DNA of 64,000 nucleotides, taken from the NCBI GenBank assembly GCA_963718355.1, contig CAVQZA010000020.1, positions 1 through 64,000 of the forward strand. Direction: 5' to 3'. A model generated the notes under the pieces. That model was given only the letters and a program-made list of their open reading frames with translations, was not told the DNA's origin and ran no database searches. Of the stretch, positions 7,678 through 15,905 are shown one piece after another. Within the stretch, counting starts at the first letter, position 1, and every line of letters starts with the position of its first letter. The position numbers were made by a program, and so were the translations under genes. Source of the DNA: CAVQZA01 sp963718355 (GTDB lineage Bacteria; Actinomycetota; Thermoleophilia; Gaiellales; Gaiellaceae).

Positions 7678-8537
7678 TCGTCGACGTCCACAGCCATGTC
7701 CCGACCCACCGCGAGCGCGTGCCGCCCGGCGAGCACGTCGAGAACGCGAAGTGGCGCCCGGACCGCGTCGTCGCGGCGACGACGACATGGGACGACTACG
7801 CCACAGCGTTTGCGGACGTGGACGTGTCGGTCGCCTTCACGATCGCCCGCAACCGGGAGCGGGTCGATCTCGAGCTGAACGACACGGTGGCGGCGTTCGT
7901 CGCCGCAGCGCCGGACCGCAGGATCGGCTTCCTCTCCGTCCATCCGGAGGTCGACGGCGCCGCGGACGAGCTCGAGCGCGCCCGCGACGACCTCGGTCTG
8001 AAGGGCGTCAAGCTCGGCCCGAACTACCAGATCTTCGATCCGCTGGCGGCGCCCGCGCTGCGCATCTACGAGCTCGCCGAGCGCAACGGGCTGCCTATCC
8101 TGTTCCACCAGGGCGCGTCCCCGGTTCGCGAGGCGCCGCTGAAGTACGCACATCCGCTCCTGATGGACGAGATCGCGATGCGGTTCCCCGAGCTCCGCAT
8201 CGTGATGGCGCATCTCGGACATCCCTGGCAGCGCGAGACGATCGTGACCATCCGGAAACATCCGCATGTGTACGCAGACATCTCGGCGACGTTCTATCGA
8301 CCATGGTCCTTCTACGAAGGCCTCAGGCTGGCGACGGAATGGGGCGCTCTCGACAAGCTTCTCTTCGGCTCGGACTTCCCGATCGCGACCCCGACCGAGA
8401 CGATCGAGGGGCTACGCAGGGTGAACGAGCCGATTGCAGGCACCGCGCTGCCGCCGGTGCCGCTCGAGGCGATCGAGGCACTCATCCATCGCGATCCGCT
8501 CCCGCTCCTCGGTCTCGAGCACCCGGATCGCCGCTGA
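7674..8537 (+). CDS. Amidohydrolase-2 family metal-dependent hydrolase
   Basis: 287 residues. DVHSHVP at the N-terminus gives the H-x-H metal ligands. GVKLGPNYQIFDP, LFHQGASP, MAHLGHPWQRE (metal His) and FGSDFP (catalytic Asp) follow in the order of amidohydrolase-2 proteins such as ACMSD- or LigY-type decarboxylases and hydrolases. Substrate cannot be read from sequence. ATG 7674 overlaps the stop of the fusion gene (ATGA). Its 3' end runs 56 bp into the 3' end of the opposite-strand AAC(3)-like gene. It is the third of four amidohydrolase/creatininase-type enzymes in the island. Confidence 0.8.
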   Translation: MIVDVHSHVPTHRERVPPGEHVENAKWRPDRVVAATTTWDDYATAFADVDVSVAFTIARNRERVDLELNDTVAAFVAAAPDRRIGFLSVHPEVDGAADELERARDDLGLKGVKLGPNYQIFDPLAAPALRIYELAERNGLPILFHQGASPVREAPLKYAHPLLMDEIAMRFPELRIVMAHLGHPWQRETIVTIRKHPHVYADISATFYRPWSFYEGLRLATEWGALDKLLFGSDFPIATPTETIEGLRRVNEPIAGTALPPVPLEAIEALIHRDPLPLLGLEHPDRR

Positions 8538-9297
8538 GCTCCTCGCGTGCCCGCGAGCACCGGAAGCAGCGCGGGTCGGTACAGAGAAGGGCACGGGGAT
8601 CTCGCTCCAGCAGGGCGACCGCCTCCTCGATCACGTCCTCCCCACGAACGAGCTGGGAAACGGCGCGTCCTACGAAACCGTCCCGGATCGCCGACCGGTC
8701 ACGCAGGCCGCGCTCCACGACGCCGAAGGCGCCGCTGCAGCCGGGGAATCGAGCGTACTCGACCGTCTCGCTCCCGCCGGCGGTCACGATCTCGTGGACG
8801 CGAGGCCAGTCCGGTGCGAACGGGATGTGGAGGTACGGTGCGCCGGCGCGGAACTCGCCGACGTGCACCGTCGTGTCTGCGACGTGGCCGACGCCGAGCA
8901 GGAGGACGTAGCCGCCAGAGCGGGCCAGGCGGTCCAGCGGCGAGTCGACGTCTGTCGCGGACCGAAGCTCGTGCCCGGCACAGAGCTCTGCCGCGCCCCT
9001 GCCGAGCGCGGCCACAGAGTGCGACGGATGGAGTGATCGAACGGCGCCGGTACGCAGTCGCACCGCCTCGGCGAGCGCTCCTGCTCTGCCGCGTTCGGTC
9101 GCCGGGTCGAAACGCGCGCTGTCGTACGTGAATGCGGGCACGACGATCAGCCCGTCCAGGCCCACCACCTCGACAAGTGCATCGACGATCGCCTCGGCGC
9201 CTCCCTCGACGGGCCCGACCGCCCGCAACGACGAATGGACCACCACGCGATCGCCGGCCGCAAGGCCGAGCGAACGGAGGTCCGCGGCGACGGTCAC
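8482..9297 (-). CDS. AAC(3)-family protein (COG2746-like)
   Basis: 271 residues. The beginning VTVAADLRSLGLAAGDRVVVHSSL and the blocks VVPAFTYDSARFDP, HPSHSVAALG and DSPLDRLARSGGYVLLLGVGH match the aminoglycoside 3-N-acetyltransferase/YokD family. Many genomic members in catabolic operons have no proven antibiotic role; here it is last of a ten-gene operon with peptide transport and hydrolases, so acyl transfer on a catabolic substrate is more likely than resistance. GTG 9297 overlaps the upstream stop (GTGA). The terminal ~20 residues overlap the convergent amidohydrolase gene and may be a read-through tail. Confidence 0.75.
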   Translation of the reverse strand: MTVAADLRSLGLAAGDRVVVHSSLRAVGPVEGGAEAIVDALVEVVGLDGLIVVPAFTYDSARFDPATERGRAGALAEAVRLRTGAVRSLHPSHSVAALGRGAAELCAGHELRSATDVDSPLDRLARSGGYVLLLGVGHVADTTVHVGEFRAGAPYLHIPFAPDWPRVHEIVTAGGSETVEYARFPGCSGAFGVVERGLRDRSAIRDGFVGRAVSQLVRGEDVIEEAVALLERDPRALLCTDPRCFRCSRAREELSGDPGARDRGAGADRDG

Positions 9298-10025
9298 AGG
9301 CCGAGCAGAGTCGCGAGTGTTCCGCCGAGCACCGCAGCGCGCACGGCGTCGTCGAGCGCCGCTTCGACGACCCGGGCCAGCTCGAGCTCCGGCTCTGCGA
9401 AGGGAGCATCGGTGGTGAAGACGACACGGCCGCCGACCGCCGACGGGTCGAGTCGCGCGAGCCGCGTCGGCCACTCGACGTGAGCGCTGTCGGCAAGGAG
9501 GTTCGGCGCGGTCGCGAGCGCGGCCGGGCCGTCGGCCGAGAAGTCGGTCGCTCCGCTCTTCCCCATCAGGAACCATGCGCCCGGATGCCGGTTCGCGAGC
9601 CAGGCGAGCTGGAGGGGCAGCCCGTGCGGCGGCGTGCCGGTGCGCACGTAGACGGGCCAGGCGGACGAGCGAGCGAACTCGATCAGCGGATCGGCCAGGC
9701 CGTCCTGGAGATCGAAGCCCTGGAGCGCCGGATCGAGCTTCAGCGCCCGCGCACCGCTGTCCCGGGCGCGCCGGAGCTCCTCGACGGCCTCCGCGCCGAG
9801 CCACGGACTCGCCACTGCATACGGCAGCAGCCGCCCGTCCGAGGCTGAAGCGGCCGCTGCGACGAGCTCGTTGCCCTCGCGATTTCGCACCGGGAGAAAG
9901 GGCTCTGGCGGCGAGACCAGGGCGATGTCGATGCCGAGCCGGTCCATCGACTCGACGAGCGCGACTGCCGAGAGCTCGACGTCCCTGTTCGCGCCGACCG
10001 TCACGTGACCGTCGAGGACGGTCAT
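9294..10025 (-). CDS. Amidohydrolase-like protein lacking the usual first metal motif
   Basis: 243 residues. The fold pattern follows amidohydrolase-2 proteins: MDRLGIDIALVSPPEPF, ARALKLDPALQGFDLQD, WPVYVRTGTPPHG, LMGKSGATDF and VVFTTDAPFAE, whose Asp matches the catalytic position. The first strand reads LDGHVTVG rather than D-x-H-x-H, and the usual H-x-G position is K-S-G, so most metal ligands are missing. It may be a degenerate or metal-free member with a structural or altered catalytic role. The ATG at 10025 overlaps the previous stop by 4 bp. It is an operon member between the TIM-barrel-like protein and the AAC(3)-like protein. Confidence 0.65.
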   Translation of the reverse strand: MTVLDGHVTVGANRDVELSAVALVESMDRLGIDIALVSPPEPFLPVRNREGNELVAAAASASDGRLLPYAVASPWLGAEAVEELRRARDSGARALKLDPALQGFDLQDGLADPLIEFARSSAWPVYVRTGTPPHGLPLQLAWLANRHPGAWFLMGKSGATDFSADGPAALATAPNLLADSAHVEWPTRLARLDPSAVGGRVVFTTDAPFAEPELELARVVEAALDDAVRAAVLGGTLATLLGL

Positions 10026-11137
10026 GCTGGCACCGCCGAGCGGAACGACGCGGCAGCCTCGCGGAAAGCGACGAGGCCTTCGTCAGGGACCAGCGAGAGG
10101 TTGTAGAGCGCGAGGCCTTCGGCGCCGGCGGCGCCGAGTCGCTCGGCGTCGGCCGCCATGTTGCGGTCGTGCGACCAGTTGATCGATGCTGTCGCCGCAC
10201 GCCCGCCCGCAACTGCGCGCAGGCCCTGAAAGCGGTCGATGAGCTCATCGCCGCCGAGTTGCCCACAACCGAGCAGTAGGCGGTCGGCAGGTCCAGTCCC
10301 GGTGAGGCCCTGTAGCGCCGCCTGCTGTGGCGGCCCGGAGCCGAAGACTCTGAGCTGTGCCCCACCTGCGTGCGCCGATCTCGTGGCGGCGCTTGCCAGC
10401 GTCGCCACCCCTTTTGCGCGAGCCGCGCCAAGCGCCTGCTCGAGCTCCTCATCCCAGCTCCCCGTTCCGAACGGTGGGCCCGCCGACTCGAGCGAGCGGC
10501 GCTCGAGCGCATCCGCATCGTCGCCGAGCAAGTTGCGGCACGCATCGCAGAAGCACTGAGCGCCGAGGAGCCGTGCCCGTGGCGAGAGCGGTGCGAGTGC
10601 GAGCGTGATCGTGTACGCCGGTTCCCAGGCCGGGTACAGAGCCGCTTCGAGCTCGACCAGTTCGGGCTCGAACTGAGCGCAGACATCGGCGACGAGCCCC
10701 TCGACGAACTCCATGGATTCCCGGGCCGACGGGCACAGCCCGATCCCGTTTGGGCTCCCGTCCAGCGTCCGCGCGGCGGCGCCGGGGAACGCAGTGGCGA
10801 GCGCGTCCTGGTGGAGCGCGACGATCCAGGCCCGGAAGGCGAGCCCGGCGCGCTCACACGCGGCGCGAAACGCGATCAGGCGCTCGCGCAAGTCGGGCGG
10901 GCCGTTGCCGGCGGGAGCGAGAGCGCCGTAGCGCGAGCGCACCGGTTCGAAGTAGGTCGTGACGGTCGACAACACACTGATCCGAGCCTGTCGCGGGAGC
11001 ACCCGCCTGCCGCGGTGGTAGACGAGTGCGACACTCGCCGCGTCGCAGCCGAGCTCGAGGATCTGCTCTGCTAGCGCGTCGGGCGCGATCCCATCGAGCT
11101 CCTCGGGGTACAGAAAGACCTGCACGTCCGGGCTCAC
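10022..11137 (-). CDS. Unrecognised TIM-barrel-like protein (possible glycoside-hydrolase-like fold)
   Basis: 371 residues from GTG 11137 (VSPDVQVFLYPEELDG), overlapping the upstream stop as GTGA. I cannot assign a characterised family. Visible segments are DAASVALVYHRGRRVLPR, AWIVALHQ, GLCPSARESMEFVEGL, ELEAALYPAWEP, CFCDACRN and a late ATASINWSHDRNM. The order of short hydrophobic strands followed by acidic or His residues suggests a (beta/alpha)8 barrel like those in putative glycoside hydrolases. CFCDAC could be a metal or structural Cys cluster. There is no signal peptide, so it is cytoplasmic and probably acts on a compound imported by the operon's transporter. Confidence 0.55.
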   Translation of the reverse strand: MSPDVQVFLYPEELDGIAPDALAEQILELGCDAASVALVYHRGRRVLPRQARISVLSTVTTYFEPVRSRYGALAPAGNGPPDLRERLIAFRAACERAGLAFRAWIVALHQDALATAFPGAAARTLDGSPNGIGLCPSARESMEFVEGLVADVCAQFEPELVELEAALYPAWEPAYTITLALAPLSPRARLLGAQCFCDACRNLLGDDADALERRSLESAGPPFGTGSWDEELEQALGAARAKGVATLASAATRSAHAGGAQLRVFGSGPPQQAALQGLTGTGPADRLLLGCGQLGGDELIDRFQGLRAVAGGRAATASINWSHDRNMAADAERLGAAGAEGLALYNLSLVPDEGLVAFREAAASFRSAVPA

Positions 11138-12231
11138 GACGAGAAGCTCCGAAGCACCTCCGGGCGCAGCTCGACACCGAGCCCGGGCCCGACCGGGAGC
11201 AGCGCGCGCAGGCCGTCGATGTCGACCGGCCGCGCGAGCGTCGGCTCCTCCTCGTAGAAGTGCTGGCCGGTGATCCCGCACGGAATCGAGCCCAGGTGCT
11301 CGCAGGCGCAGGCGACGTGCAGTTGCGCCGCTGCGCCGAGGCCCATCTCGCCGTTCGCGCCGATCACGACCTCGAGGCCCAGCTCAGCCGCTAGGCGGGC
11401 CGAGTCGACGGCCCGCTCGAGTCCCGAGCTCTTGCCCACGTAGAGGCTGACGACGTCCGCGGCTCCCGCTGCGGCGATCCGGCGAACATCCTCCCGCGTG
11501 TACACGGCCTCGTCCGCCACGACCGGCAGGCCCAGCGCGCGGACCTCGCGCATCCCTTCGAGGTCGGCGGCAGCCACGGGTTGCTCGATGAACGCAATCG
11601 CGCTCTCGCGCAGGCGTGGCACAGCCTCGAGCGCGGCAGGCCGCGACCACCCGCCGTTCGCGTCGGCGCCGACGAGCGCCCCGGGGCCGGCAAGCGCGCG
11701 GACGCGTGCGACCCGGGCCGCGTCTGCGTCCGGATCGCGTCCGACCTTCACCTTGAAGGCGCGAAAACCGAGACGCTGCGCCGTCTCGAAGCCGGCGTCG
11801 AGTTCAGCACCGTCGCCGCTCAGCGAGATCTTCACGGGAACCTCGCGGCGGAACGGGCCTCCGAGGAGCTCGCAGACGGGCAGCTGGAGCGTGCGCCCGA
11901 GCGCGTCCCACATTGCGGTCTCGATCCCCGCCTTCGTGAACGCGTTGGCACGGACGACGCGGTCGAACTCGAGCCCGTGGGCCGCGATCGGAGCGAGCGG
12001 CTTCCCCAGGAGAAGCGGCGCGAACACGTCACGCACGAAATGCGTCGCGGTCACCGCGTCCTCGCCGCTCCACGCTGCCGTGGCACTGATCTCGCCGTAG
12101 CCTTCGACTCCGTCTGCGGTCACGACTCGGACGAGAACGAACGACGACGCATCGTGCGTCGTCCGGGCGCCGCGCACGGCGAGCGTTGGCTCCGCACGCG
12201 CCGAAACAACCGTCGTCTCGACCGCGGCAAT
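11134..12231 (-). CDS. Enolase-superfamily enzyme (MLE-like subgroup), apparent ATT start
   Basis: 365 residues if started at ATT 12231. MLE-subgroup catalytic pattern: KxK in FRAFKVKVGRD, metal ligands in GADANGGW, AFIEQPV and VVADEAVY, and the distal Lys in YVGKSSG. The superfamily abstracts a proton alpha to a carboxylate, giving racemisation, epimerisation or cycloisomerisation. Next to a peptide importer, dipeptide epimerase or N-acylamino-acid racemase activity is possible but unproven. The N-terminus AAVETTVVSARAEPTLAVRG is conserved in style yet lies upstream of the first usual start (GTG 12177). The only codon at the right distance (10 bases) from GAGGGAGG is ATT 12231. Second-guess: GTG 12177 if the first 18 residues are dispensable. 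Confidence 0.75.
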   Translation of the reverse strand: MAAVETTVVSARAEPTLAVRGARTTHDASSFVLVRVVTADGVEGYGEISATAAWSGEDAVTATHFVRDVFAPLLLGKPLAPIAAHGLEFDRVVRANAFTKAGIETAMWDALGRTLQLPVCELLGGPFRREVPVKISLSGDGAELDAGFETAQRLGFRAFKVKVGRDPDADAARVARVRALAGPGALVGADANGGWSRPAALEAVPRLRESAIAFIEQPVAAADLEGMREVRALGLPVVADEAVYTREDVRRIAAAGAADVVSLYVGKSSGLERAVDSARLAAELGLEVVIGANGEMGLGAAAQLHVACACEHLGSIPCGITGQHFYEEEPTLARPVDIDGLRALLPVGPGLGVELRPEVLRSFSS

Positions 12232-12247
12232 CGTCGTGGCGCCTCCC

Positions 12248-12988
12248 TCAGAGAGCGAGAGCCGCCACCTCCTCGAAGCAGGCCGCCGTGGCGGTCACCG
12301 CCGCCTGGAGGGCGACCTCGCCGAGCTCTGCTGTCGCGATGTCCGGCCGGTCGGTGTAGCCGTCGAGTTCGCGCCAGCGATTCGGTGCACCGACGACCAG
12401 CCCGCGGGGCCAATCACGAGCTGCTCCGCCGGGGGACGGGGCGGCGCGCTCGGGACGAACGCGATCGGGATGGAGCGCGAGCATCAGCGACGTCTCGAAG
12501 ACCCCTGCGTGACCGGCGATCTGAAGCTTCAGCTCACCAGGATCGAGTAGCTGCGAGAAGAGCGCCGTCGCGGCGAGGATCCCGTGCTCCCGCGATGCCT
12601 CGGCGACCGCCATAGCGCATGCCGAGGCGTTGCCGCCGTGGCCGTTCAGGACGAAGACCCGCCTGCAGCCGGAGGCCGTCGCAGATGCGAAGAGGTCGGC
12701 GAGCACTGCCTGAAGCGTCGACGTGCGCAGCGACAGGGTGCCGCCGAACGGGAGGTGATGGTCGGACGCTCCGAACGCGAGGGTCGGCGTCAGAAGAACG
12801 ACGTCTGGCCGTACCGCGAGAGCCGCCGCCCTTTCGGCGACCGCTCTGACGAGTGCCGCATCGGTCCCCGTGGCCAGATGCGGCCCGTGCTGCTCGGTGG
12901 ATCCGAGCGGGAGCACGAGCAGCGCGTCGGCAGCGACCGCAGAGATCTCCTCGCGCGTGAGCGCATCCCAGTGCCTCACCGCGCTCAC
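12248..12988 (-). CDS. Creatininase-family amidohydrolase
   Basis: 246 residues. Metal-site motifs of the creatininase/MftE/FAPy-deformylase family are complete: LPLGSTEQHGPHLATGTD (Glu, His and Asp ligands), FGASDHHLPFGGTLSLR, FVLNGHGGN and HAGVFETSLML. The family hydrolyses cyclic or linear amides with two divalent metals; the subtype cannot be read. GTG 12988 overlaps the OppF-like stop (GTGA). The gap of 16 bp to the next gene carries that gene's strong Shine-Dalgarno. Confidence 0.85.
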   Translation of the reverse strand: MSAVRHWDALTREEISAVAADALLVLPLGSTEQHGPHLATGTDAALVRAVAERAAALAVRPDVVLLTPTLAFGASDHHLPFGGTLSLRTSTLQAVLADLFASATASGCRRVFVLNGHGGNASACAMAVAEASREHGILAATALFSQLLDPGELKLQIAGHAGVFETSLMLALHPDRVRPERAAPSPGGAARDWPRGLVVGAPNRWRELDGYTDRPDIATAELGEVALQAAVTATAACFEEVAALAL

Positions 12989-14025
12989 GGCGCTGTCACC
13001 GCCGCCCGAAGCAGGCTGTCGGCCGACTGGGGGAAATGACAGGCCGCGAGATGACCCTGGTCTGTTGCCTGAAGGGGCGGATCGACGGTCCGGCAGACCT
13101 CGCGCTCCCCGAGCGGGCAGCGCGGATGGAACCGGCAGCCGGGAATCGCACCCGCGTCAGAGGCGAACGCCTCGCGCACGACGAGCCTCGGCGCAGCCTG
13201 GGTTCGGCGCCGCTCGACCGACGGGATGGAGGCAAGCAGGGCATGCGTATAGGGATGCCGCGGATTCTCGAAGAGCAAGTCACGCGATCCGATCTCGACG
13301 ATCCTGCCGAGGTACATCACCGCGACCGTGTTCGCCATGTAGCGGACGACGGAGAGGTCGTGCGTTACGAAGAGGTACGTGAGGCCGAGCTGCTGCTGGA
13401 GCTCACGCAGGAGGTTGAGGATCTGGGCCTGGATCGAAACGTCTACTGCGGAGACGGCCTCGTCGAGCACGACGAACTTGGGTCCGAGCGCGAGCGCCCG
13501 CGCGATGCTCACCCTCTGGCACTGTCCCCCCGAGAGCTGGCGCGGATAGGCGTTTGCATGCTCGGGGCGGAGGCCGACGAGCTCGAGGAGCTCCGCGACA
13601 CGGGCGCGGCGTTCCGCGCGGCCGAGAGCAGTGTCGTGCACCTGGAGCGGCAGGGCGACGATCTGCTCGACGGTCTTTCGCCGGTTGAGCGCCGCGTACG
13701 GATCCTGGAAGACGCTCTGCATCTCGCGCCGCAGCCGGCGGAGTTCCCCGGGCGAGAGCGCATCGAGATCACGGCCGTCGAACACGATGCGGCCCGCGGT
13801 CGGATGGTCGAGCCCGAGGAGCAGCCGCGCGAGCGTCGACTTGCCGGACCCGGACTCGCCGACGAGCCCGAACGTCTCCCCTGCCGGGATCTCGAACGAG
13901 ACGCCGTCGACGGCACGGACGACGTGCTCGCCGTCTAGACGGAAGTACCGGGTCAGCTCCTCGGCCACCACGAGCGGTCGCTCGGTCACTACCGCCGGCG
14001 AAGGTTCGCTCTGGATCGCGCTCAT
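12985..14025 (-). CDS. Oligopeptide/dipeptide ABC transporter ATPase (DppF/OppF type)
   Basis: 346 residues. Walker A GLVGESGSGKST, Q-loop FQDPYAALN, signature LSGGQCQR, Walker B FVVLDEAV, H-loop FVTHDLSVV. The C-terminal oligopeptide extension holds the Cys set HPYTHALL...PGCRFHPRC...C...C, typical of OppF/DppF, where it can bind a 4Fe-4S cluster. LSGGQCQR has Cys at the usual Arg/Gln position, a mild variation. It pairs with the OppD-like ATPase encoded just upstream to power the permeases. ATG 14025 overlaps the upstream stop by 4 bp. Confidence 0.9.
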   Translation of the reverse strand: MSAIQSEPSPAVVTERPLVVAEELTRYFRLDGEHVVRAVDGVSFEIPAGETFGLVGESGSGKSTLARLLLGLDHPTAGRIVFDGRDLDALSPGELRRLRREMQSVFQDPYAALNRRKTVEQIVALPLQVHDTALGRAERRARVAELLELVGLRPEHANAYPRQLSGGQCQRVSIARALALGPKFVVLDEAVSAVDVSIQAQILNLLRELQQQLGLTYLFVTHDLSVVRYMANTVAVMYLGRIVEIGSRDLLFENPRHPYTHALLASIPSVERRRTQAAPRLVVREAFASDAGAIPGCRFHPRCPLGEREVCRTVDPPLQATDQGHLAACHFPQSADSLLRAAVTAP

Positions 14026-15035
14026 CCGCGGCCTCCCGCACGGGACTCGGCGAACCAGCACGCTGCGGAGCTGCCGCCGGGCACAGCGATCAGCTCCGGC
14101 TCGCTCTGGTGGCACTCGGCTGCGGCAAAGGAGCACCGTGGATGAAACGGGCATCCACCCGGAAGGCGTTGCGGCAGCGGCGGTTGGCCCGAGATCGCGG
14201 CAATCGGCTCGCGGGGGTCGTGATCGAGCCGGCAGATCGAGTTCACGAGCGCATCCGTGTACGGATGGACCGGGTGCTCGAAGACCGCCGCGCCGGGGCC
14301 GCGCTCGACGATCCGGCCCGCGTACATGACCTGCATGTCGTCGCAGAAACTGCCGGCGAGACCGAGGTCGTGGGTGATCAACATAACCGACATCCCACGC
14401 TCTTCGACCAGCGCATCGAGCAGATCCATGATCCTGGACTGCGTCGTGACGTCGAGCGCGGTGGTCGGCTCGTCGGCGATCAGTACCTCGGGGTTCACGC
14501 ACACGGCCATCGCGATCATCACACGTTGCCGCATCCCGCCGGAGAACTGGTGCGGATAGCTGTCGAAGCGCCTCTCCGGATTCGGAAGGCCGACGTCGCC
14601 CAGGATGTCCACGGCGCGCCGGCGCGCCTCGCCTCGGCCGACGCGCTCGTGTGCCCGGATCGCCTCGACGATCTGATAGCCGATCGTCTTCAGCGGGTTC
14701 AACGACGACATCGGGTCCTGGTAGATCATCGCGATCTTGGCGCCGCGCAGCCGCGCCATCTCCCTCTCCGAGAGCCGCGTCAGGTCTTCGCCGTCGAGAA
14801 GCACGGACCCGGCGGCGACTCGCGCCTGCCGCGGCAGCAGCCGCATCAGCGAGAGGGCGGTCAACGACTTGCCGCTGCCCGACTCGCCCACGAGCCCCAG
14901 ACGGCGGCCAGCCTCGAGACTGAACGAGACGCCGCGCACGGGCCGGACCGGCGCTCCGTGGCCTGGAAACTCGACCGCGAGCCCACGCACCTCGAGCATC
15001 GCTCCCGGGGTGCTTTTCACGGCGACGGCACTCAT
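14022..15035 (-). CDS. Oligopeptide/dipeptide ABC transporter ATPase (DppD/OppD type)
   Basis: 337 residues. Walker A GLVGESGSGKSL, Q-loop IYQDPMSSLNP, signature FSGGMRQR, Walker B VLIADEPTTALDVT, H-loop LITHDLGLA, then the oligopeptide-family C-terminus GGCPFHPRC...C...C. The FSGGMRQR signature and DVTTQ stretch are typical of the D-type partner. It acts at the inner face of the membrane with the F-type ATPase. ATG 15035 overlaps the permease stop (ATGA). Confidence 0.9.
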   Translation of the reverse strand: MSAVAVKSTPGAMLEVRGLAVEFPGHGAPVRPVRGVSFSLEAGRRLGLVGESGSGKSLTALSLMRLLPRQARVAAGSVLLDGEDLTRLSEREMARLRGAKIAMIYQDPMSSLNPLKTIGYQIVEAIRAHERVGRGEARRRAVDILGDVGLPNPERRFDSYPHQFSGGMRQRVMIAMAVCVNPEVLIADEPTTALDVTTQSRIMDLLDALVEERGMSVMLITHDLGLAGSFCDDMQVMYAGRIVERGPGAAVFEHPVHPYTDALVNSICRLDHDPREPIAAISGQPPLPQRLPGGCPFHPRCSFAAAECHQSEPELIAVPGGSSAACWFAESRAGGRG

Positions 15036-15904
15036 TGGTTCGACGGGTCCAGCACTCGCTGCAGGTTGTCGCCGAGGGTATTCAGAGCGAGGATCGCGAT
15101 GAGGATCACGAGCCCGGGGAAGATCGGGTACCAGTACGAGCGATAGAGGTTGGTGTACCCCTGCTGCAGGAGCGTCCCCCACGACGTGCCCGGAGGCTGG
15201 ACGCCGAGGCCGACGAAGCTGAGGCTCGCCTCTACCAGGATTGCCTCGGCCATCACGAGGCTCGCGCGCGCGAGCAGCACGGGCACGGTGTTCGGGAACA
15301 GCTCGCTCAAGACGATGCGTCGCCCCGACGCGCCCACCGAAACGGCCGCGAGGTGATACTCCGACTGGAGCTCGGCGAGGAGCGCCGACCGAGCGAGACG
15401 CGCCGTCGCCGGTGCGAACAGGACACCCATGATCAGGATCAGGCTGAGCTTCGACGCGCCGAAGGCGGCAACGAGCACCAACCCGAGCAGGATCGCCGGC
15501 AGTCCCATCGCCACGTCTGCGGAACGCATCAGCGTCTCTCCGATCCAGCCCTTGCGAAACGCGGCCGCGAAGCCCCAGAGCGTCCCGGTGACCATCGCGA
15601 TCACCGTCGCGGCGAATGCGATCTGCAGCGAGGTGCGACCGCCGTAGAGCACGCGCGTCAGCAGATCGCGACCGAGCTCGTCGGTCCCGAACAGATGTGA
15701 CGAGGAAGGCGCCGCGAAGAGATGCGTGTAGTCGTTGTGGGTCGGTGAGTACGGTGCGACGAGCGGCGCCGCGACCGCGCCGAGGACGAGCAGACCGAGC
15801 ACCACCGCGGAGATCGCCGCGCTCGGACGCGAGAGGAGCCGGACGAGCAGGCTGCGGCGCTCGCGCTGAAGCTCGACAGGCGCGGACTCGACTGCGGCGC
15901 TCAC
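15032..15904 (-). CDS. Peptide ABC transporter permease (DppC/OppC type)
   Basis: 290 residues with about six membrane helices. The DppC N-terminal periplasmic loop (PYSPTHNDYTHL...HLFGTDELGRDLLTRVLYGGR) precedes the BPD transmembrane domain; the EAA loop that contacts the ATPases is near EYHLAAVSVGASGRRIVLSE. The end LGDNLQRVLDP is a family hallmark. It forms the channel with the DppB-type permease encoded 1 bp upstream. Its stop overlaps the ATPase start. Confidence 0.9.
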   Translation of the reverse strand: MSAAVESAPVELQRERRSLLVRLLSRPSAAISAVVLGLLVLGAVAAPLVAPYSPTHNDYTHLFAAPSSSHLFGTDELGRDLLTRVLYGGRTSLQIAFAATVIAMVTGTLWGFAAAFRKGWIGETLMRSADVAMGLPAILLGLVLVAAFGASKLSLILIMGVLFAPATARLARSALLAELQSEYHLAAVSVGASGRRIVLSELFPNTVPVLLARASLVMAEAILVEASLSFVGLGVQPPGTSWGTLLQQGYTNLYRSYWYPIFPGLVILIAILALNTLGDNLQRVLDPSNQ

Positions 15905-15905
15905 C

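Noticed and set aside
9298..10857. Minus-strand extension of the AAC(3)-like frame to ~790 codons
   Set aside because: The upstream part is Arg/Ser/Pro-rich and overlaps two better genes on the same strand; the real protein starts at GTG 9297.
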